Shown here: positions 57,695 through 64,000 of the stretch, in pieces
How the letters are laid out: every line of letters starts with the position of its first letter
Position numbering within the stretch: position 1 is the first letter of the stretch
Origin: Hydnum rufescens UP504
Taxonomy: Eukaryota; Basidiomycota; Agaricomycetes; Cantharellales; Hydnaceae
DNA: 64,000 nt
NCBI GenBank assembly: GCA_014904985.1
Contig: MU129143.1
Coordinates: 1 to 64,000 of the forward strand
Direction of reading: 5' to 3'
Translations under genes and position numbers: made by a program
Notes under the pieces: generated by a model
Databases searched by the model: none
Told to the model about the DNA's origin: nothing
The model's input: only the letters and a program-made list of their open reading frames with translations

Positions 57695-59901
57695 CTAGAA
57701 ACGGAAGCCCCCAGCAAGACCCATGACTAGACGAATGGGAATATGCTTATCAGCCCAGTACCAATCAGAGCATCCGAAAAAGAGAAAGAAAAAAAGAAAA
57801 AAAGCACGCACTATTAAGAGGATCGTACTTCATCTTGATACGCCGTAGCCTTGGAAGATTGGCGGTGTAGAGTCTGTGGAGTGGCACATCGGCCAAGGCG
57901 TAGTTGGAATAGAGAGGGAGGTCGGCCAGCTGCTGGCCTTCGCGTTGGGCAGCAGCGGTGATGGCTGCTGCGGCGAGTTTCATGTCCTCCCGCGCAGTTG
58001 AATCGGAGCTTCATCAGGCCAGAGCTGAAAAGAAAACGAAGATGGACCGATGTGTAAATTAAACGGGAGAACGAAAGTTGGATGGTTCGGTTCCTTACCC
58101 AGAGAAGTGCCAGAGGCGAGATGAAGTGGTTGTGGGGATACGCCGTATCATCGCTGCTCGAAGTAACTGGCCCAGTCGCTATAAATGGTTCAATAGACAT
58201 GGAAAGAGACGATCCCTTTGCGAATGAGCCAGGTCCAGTATAGTACTAGTTTGGGACCTTAGCACGATCCAAGGCAGAGAAATAGGGCACAAAAACCTTA
58301 CATCGGTTTGATTGAGAATCTGAGATATGACACTGACGCTGAGAGCCGAAAGCGATACGGAGTGCATGGCTCCCCTGAACAAATGAGAATAAACGACTTA
58401 TATGGCACAGCGCTGAAGAAGCACTCACCGGAGGTGGTCAGGATTCGAGTATGGAGAGGATACTACGGATATGAATTCGGGGAACGTACGGGTCTTCACA
58501 TCTTCCATTAGTTCTTGGGATAGCCAAGAACCTGTCAAAAAGATCCGGAGGCGGGGTTGAGCCATTATAAAAAGGCAAAATACAGAATTCGGGTGTAGAG
58601 CCAGGGGCTATGGATGGATGCCGCGACTAGATTGGCGTCCGCATCGATATTGTTCGCTGAAAAGTCCGCGATGGCTTGAACAACGGGGCCGATATTAGCG
58701 CCTGTGTACGTCAGGAGGCCGCCCTATCAATCAATCATCTTCAGCACAATGATACACAGCATATCGCACACCACTTTACTTACCCACACAGGACCCATCG
58801 GAAAAGTCTTGAATACAAAATTGGTTACAATTCCCTAGATTAAATTGAGTACATTGACGATTGTAAAGGCACTGGGGTCTCACAAAATTGTTATATCCAC
58901 CCTATGATGAATCCCAGAGTGAGCATCTTGAGAATAGCAATATTACGATAGATGATCGCTTACTTTCAATGCAAAAGACAGTTCCGGGTTTGAATTGGCG
59001 GTGACCATCGTAATCTCACCATCGGGGAGAACTAACTCGAACGCCACGACGCTATCAATGGCCTAGGTAATACGATTGGGAACCGCATGTCAAACAATGA
59101 ACTGTATGACGTGCTTACCAGTCCATGTCGATTAGAGATCCACGAATAACCTGGTGGGAAGAATATAAGCTGCCCGTATAAACCGGCAAACAATTTGAGA
59201 AATGGATGATATCCTCACCTCCTCCCAACGTAAATCCTCCGACGCCGACCCCAGAGATACGTCCACCGGTAACTGTGACACCGAATGGCTCGAGTTTGGG
59301 GTAAACTTCGTCCCAAGTAAGTCCAGCCCCGATGGTTGCCGTGTTCGAGGCTTGGTCATACATAACTGCGTTGAATCTTGATAATGCGATCTGAACTCCG
59401 GACGTTGAACTGAAACCCTGGTTTGCCGTGTGTCCTCCGGATTTTATCTGTGGGTGTGTTGTGAATAGAAACAAAACTCGGGCGAATGCATTGACTGACC
59501 GCGAAGGGTGTGGAGGTTGTGCCAAGGATCTTAAGCTACAGGCCGAACACAAGTCAGAACCCAGTGTGGACAGTGGGGTGCAATGGAATTAATCCACAAT
59601 TTTGGACACGTCGTGAACAGTTCCTGGCTCCACAGAACAAGCTGATGTTCTCGTTGCTGGAAGGAGTCCAATGATATGTGCCTCTAGCGTACGATGTGCT
59701 CCCTGCCAAGTTATAAGACGGGTGCTGAAGACGGAGCGAAATGGGCCTACTTACCGGGATAGAAAACTTGGGAACGGGGGGACACGGCACGCTGGATGGC
59801 CAAGCATGTAGAATGATACGCATCAGGCCATCGATATTCTGTGGAATAAACCAGTACCAGGGCTGGGAAAGTAAGGCGAGAGCAGCATAGAATGAAAACA
59901 T
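57695..59901 (-). CDS. FAD-linked (berberine-bridge-like) oxidase, copy A
   Basis: Secreted flavoprotein oxidase of the BBE/6-hydroxynicotine oxidase family. ATG 59899-59901 gives MFSFYAALALLSQPWYWF, a signal peptide. Exons encode ACSVEPGTVHDVSKIVD, then KSGGHTANQGFSSTSGVQIALSRF, where the His of GGH is the usual covalent FAD attachment site, TIGAGLTWDEVYPKLEPFGVTVTGGRISGVGVGGFTLGG-GYSWISNRHGL, and a C-terminus YDPLN-IMGLAGGFRF with TAG at 57695-57697. Many short introns. Compared with copy B, the exon before ACSVEP has two extra bases (about 59646-59655), which may break the frame. Substrate unknown; relatives oxidise sugars, alkaloids or other alcohols. The pair lies 4.0 kb apart, head to tail. 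Confidence 0.82.
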
Positions 59902-61692
59902 GTTTGGGAGAGGATGTGGAAGTCGATCCTTAGCCGTCCTGAGCGCTTTTTATAGGGGGCATGTATGGGTATGTTGAATGCCGGCGAGTGACGGGGCGGG
60001 TAGCACAGCACACAGATCGACACACGGAAAGGGACGATGGAATCAGTCGTCACAAATGGTCCACGTCCACCAATGTAGAATGAAGCATGCTCCCCCCGAT
60101 ATATTCGTCAGACCTGTAGGCAGGTCCACATCTCACACGTCGCGGCTGTAGTCGAGGCCATTCCGAATTGAGTCTAATGCAGTGCCATTGCACTGAACAT
60201 GAATTTCCTGGCTTGCCTATTTGGGTCAAATCAAAGATTCCCAAAGGATTTGTGTGGTGGTGCAAGATAGAAAGGGAAGTAGCGCATCGAACTTGTGAAT
60301 CGAATGAGGAGAAGCCAAATGTGATGCAGAGAGTGAGTATGCAAGAGATGGAGCCAGTCCCCTAACCGTAGCCCCAAGCGTCTCCTGGACCCAGTGGTGG
60401 AGACCATTGCCAACAGTCCTACAGCTGACCATGACGAAGAACCACTAACCCTCGTCCTTGTCAAGCGCTCATTCTATCCAATGATTCCACAGGCCAAGCC
60501 AACATATTGGAGCTAGCCGAGTTTGATCTACAATTGTAGACAGGCAAGTTCTCGCTGAGACTGATCCGCTAGCTTTGAGGGTTGGGACTCCTATGCATTG
60601 GTTCCCATATGGCCGGATATTGAACCAAATGGGCTGTGAAATTCGTTACTATAGTATGAGGACGGTGCGAACAGATTCAACAGTGCGCCGCGGGCGTCAC
60701 AGATGGTGAGATGGTGCAATGCGAATCGATGGGCACGGATGAGGACGGCTCCCCCCTGAGCCCAATCCATCTGCTTTGTGATCCACGTATGGAATCCCCC
60801 ATCCCGCAGGCAGCTTGATGGTTCAGACAGTGGAATTCGGTCTGAATTGAGTATATTGCCCCGCGCCAATTGTGCGTACGGTTCGCTCTAGGCCAGACAC
60901 CCTCCATATGCATACGCGTCGTACTTTTCGCAGTGCGAGGCGCGAACAGAACCACGCGTGCAAGTAAGTCGGGGCGGCAACTAGGCCCGTAGGCAGTAAT
61001 CCGGGCCGTGTTCCCGCTTCCTCTCGTCTCCAAACTTCAAACCCAATCTTTTGTTTGTGGGCTGCTCTCGCCTTTTCCCCTCCTTCCTTTCAGTTTCACT
61101 CTAACTCATTCTTAATCGACTCTCGCGCTGGACGCCCTGACTTCATTCTGTTGGAGGTAGACAATTTCCCCTTGATTATGTAGTACATTGTACATATCCT
61201 GAGGATTCGGGAGATCAATCTTAGTTCTTGCTTCCACCCATCCACCTGAACTCGTCCATTCAACACATTCAACAGCGCCACAACCATTCCTCAGGCATTG
61301 ACTTTCACGATCGACAATGCAACGCCCATTGATTCCCCTCCAGATGTAATTCCTGCGACGGGCTCAAATTTCCAGTGAAATGGGGTGGAAAAAACACGAG
61401 CCCCTCTACAAGGGCTCCGGATGAATTCGCTGGCTCTCTGGCCTGGCAGATACACTCCCGTACAATGGTAGTCTCTGAATCCCCCCGGGGTCCTGGGATT
61501 GTAGGGCCGCCTTGGGAGAATAGAATACATCGATCAGTTGGGCCTGAGCAATCTGAACGACTTGAAATATTTCCCCTCGATGGTTTTACACACTCGTTAT
61601 CGTAACTAGTATATTTAGGACGGGAGCACGTCTTGGTGTTAGTTATTGTCCAGCAACCTGCTCTGCAAATCAAAGATGCCGCTCACGACCCG
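59902..61692. other. Spacer between the two oxidase copies
   Basis: Contains the promoter of copy A on its left side. No other gene is recognised. The right 100 bp or so resemble the sequence downstream of copy A, showing that the duplicated unit includes 3' flank. Confidence 0.5.
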
Positions 61693-63885
61693 CTAGAAGT
61701 GGAATCCCCCCGCGAGATTCATGACTAGACGCAGGGAGATATGCCCATCAGCTGCCTACCAATAAGAACCTCCAAAAAAGAAAAAAAAAAAAAAAAAACA
61801 CGCACTCTCATAGGGATCATACTTCTTCCTGAGCCTCTGCAGCTTTGGAAGATTGACGGTGTAGAGCTTCTCGAGTGGTGTATCGCTCAAGGAGTAGTCG
61901 GAATAGAGGGGTAGGTCAGCCAGCTTCTGGCCCTCCCCTTCCGCAGTAGTAGTGATGGCTGCTGCGGCTCTCTTCAGGTTCTCCCGCCCAATGTCATCGG
62001 AGCCTGCATCGGGCCAGCGCTGAAAAGAAAACGAAAATGGATCAGTGTGTAAATTCAACAGAAGCCTAGTTGGATGGTTGGATCCCTCACCCAGAGAAGC
62101 GACAAAGGCGTGAAGAATTTGTTATGGGGATACGATGAATCGCTCTTGGAGGAAGTCACTCCTCCAGTGTTTATGAATGGTTCGATAAACACGATAAGCG
62201 ACGTCCCCTCCGCAAATTTGCCACCACCATCGTAGTAGTACTACAATCGCATCTTAGTACGATCCAATACAGAGAAATGGGGCACAAAAATCTTACATTA
62301 ATTTGATCGAGAATCTCTTCTATCACCCCGACACTAAGATCCGTAAGGGATACGGTGTGCATGGCACCCCTGAACACACCGTGAATCAACAGCTTATATG
62401 TCATAACATCAAAGAAGCGCTTACCGGAGGTCATTCTGCAGGAATGGACCGGATGCCGCACTTATGAGGTCGGTGTACGTACGGGTCTTCACATCTTCTT
62501 GAGCTCTTGGGATATCAAAGAACTTGTCAAAAATATTCGGAGGCCGGGTCGACCCATTATAGAAAAGCGTAACACTGAGTACGGCTGCAGGGACGTGGGT
62601 ATACACCGCGACTATAGTGGCATCCACATTGGTGTTGCTTGCTTGAAAGTCGGCGACGGCCGACACAACGAGGTCGATATTGGGCTGTGTGTATATCAGG
62701 CCGCCCCCCTATGAATTAGTCATCTTCAGCATAATGATACTCGGTATACCGCACGTCTCACTTACCCACACATCACCGAGCGAATGAGTCTTGAATACAT
62801 AGTGAGTTATAATTCCCTGTATTGAATTTAGTACATTGACGATTGCGAAGGCACTCGAATCTCACAAAATTGTTATATCCACCCTATGATGAATCCGAGA
62901 GTGAGTGTCTTGAAGATAGCGATACGGCAATAGAGGGTCGCTTACTTTCAATGCCCATGACAATTCCGGGTTTGACTCGGCGGTGACCGTCGTAATCTCA
63001 CCATTAGGAAGAACCAACTCGAACGCCACAATGTTATCGGTTACCTAGTTAGATACGATTAGGAACCAGATGTCAAACGAGCCATGTGACAGATATGCTT
63101 ACCAGTCCGTGTCGATTAGAGATATATGAATAACCTGGGGGAAGAATATAAGCCACGTGCACGAGCCAGGAAAGAATTAGAAAGATGGAGGATATGCTTG
63201 CCTCCTCCCAAGGCGACTCCTGACATGCCAACACCAACGATACGTCCGCCTACGACTGTGACGCCTAATGGCTGGAGTTCGGCGTAGAGTTCAGCCCAAG
63301 AAAGTCCAGCCCCGGCAGTTGCGGTATGCTTGTCTTCGTTATACGTAACGTCCTTGAATTCCGATAATGCGATCTGAACTCCAGGCGTTGAACTGAATTT
63401 GGGGTTTGTCGCACGTCCCCCGGCTTTTATCTGCGGGAGTGTTTTCAATTGAAGCACAAGTCGGACGAATGCATTGACTGACCGCAAAGGGTGTAGAATG
63501 TCTGCCAAGGATGTGGAGCTGTGAGTCGGACCCCCAAGTCAGAATCCAGTATGGGCAGTGGGGTGCAAAATCAATCTACAATTTTGGAGACGTCCTGAAC
63601 GGTTCTTGGTTCCACGGAACAAGCTGATTTTGGCTGCTGGAAGGAAGCCAATGATATATATCCCTAATGTAGGATTCGCTCCCTGCCAAACTATAAGGCG
63701 GGTGCTGAAGGTGAAAACGGAGCGAAACGGGCATACTTACCGGGATAGGAAACACGGACAGTGGGTACGGCGCGCTGGATATCATAGCACGTCCAGCGAT
63801 ACGGGGGGCGAATAGCAAGACCCTGAGGGGCAAACCAGTACCACACCTGGGAAAGTGTGGTGAGAGCAGCGTACGGTAAAAACAT
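61693..63885 (-). CDS. FAD-linked oxidase, copy B, lacking the FAD-linking histidine
   Basis: Tandem paralogue of copy A with the same exon layout. ATG 63883-63885 gives MFLPYAALTTLSQVWYWF. Exons encode SACSVEPRTVQDVSKIVD, KAGGRATNPKFSSTPGVQIALSEF, AGAGLSWAELYAELQPLGVTVVGGRIVGVGMSGVALGG-GYSYISNRHGL and the C-terminus YDPYE-IMNLAGGFHF with TAG 61693-61695. In the FAD motif copy A has GGH (codon CAC) where copy B has GGR (codon CGT, about 63411), so covalent histidyl-FAD cannot form in the usual way. The last intron has a run of about 18 A on the plus strand (61781-61798). Confidence 0.82.
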
Positions 63886-64000
63886 TTGGAACAGGATTGA
63901 GGGCTGCACCCTTAGCCATCCTAACGCTTTTTATGAGGCGCAGGTACGGAAATGAGTGACAGTTTATGAAGGATTTGCAAATGGACCATGTCTGTCAGCG

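Overview
The window reads as nuclear DNA of a filamentous basidiomycete. Genes are split by many GT-AG introns of about 45-70 bp, are packed on both strands, and encode fungal families: a KRE6/SKN1 glucan-synthesis protein, a multi-domain fasciclin protein, an RTA1-like membrane protein, an F-box protein of agaricomycete type, fungal-type kinases and berberine-bridge-like oxidases. An agaricomycete close to Rhizoctonia/Thanatephorus is my best guess, from the feel of the protein families and not from a search.

Layout. Bases 1 to about 17,640 are a transposon graveyard: a decayed hAT transposase (320-2438), a broken exportin-1 (CRM1) fragment (about 3005-3850), a tandem repeat (5157-5470), a nearly complete Ty1/copia element with 380-bp LTRs and a TCCAC target duplication (6249-11279) inserted into the last part of a decayed COQ1-like polyprenyl diphosphate synthase fragment, a hAT-type MITE (12935-13090), a diverged 290-bp duplication, LTR debris, a TAGACA-rich minisatellite (16060-16670) and a copia RNase H stump (16880-17222). 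Much of it, apart from the young copia, is almost free of CpG. CpG returns abruptly near 17,640, which marks the edge of a gene island.

The gene island (18.6-55.1 kb) holds, in order: RTA1-like protein (+), REX4 exonuclease (-), UBE2W-type E2 (-), mitochondrial NFU1 (+), ASNSD1-like protein (-), a fungal kinase with lesions (-), prohibitin PHB1 (+), ATG16 (-), YPT7/Rab7 (+), a trypsin-fold protease (+), a small membrane protein (-), an F-box protein (-), KRE6/SKN1 (-), a fasciclin protein (+), a dual-specificity phosphatase (-), syntaxin SED5 (+), an SRPK-like kinase (-) with an inverted decayed piece of itself (+), and a multi-pass membrane protein (-). Four gene pairs diverge from gaps of only 117-183 bp: UBE2W/NFU1, ATG16/YPT7, KRE6/FAS1 and DSP/SED5. 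ATG16 and YPT7 both serve autophagy and the vacuole; KRE6 and FAS1 both look cell-wall or cell-surface related.

The right end (57.7-63.9 kb) is a tandem pair of FAD-linked oxidases 4.0 kb apart. One keeps the flavin-linking histidine but differs by 2 nt in an early exon; the other has lost that histidine. Several otherwise good genes (NFU1, FAS1, the SRPK-like kinase, the FunK1-like kinase) carry what look like single-base frameshifts, so either this copy of the region is decaying or the assembly has residual indels. I found no tRNA, rRNA, CRISPR array or origin.
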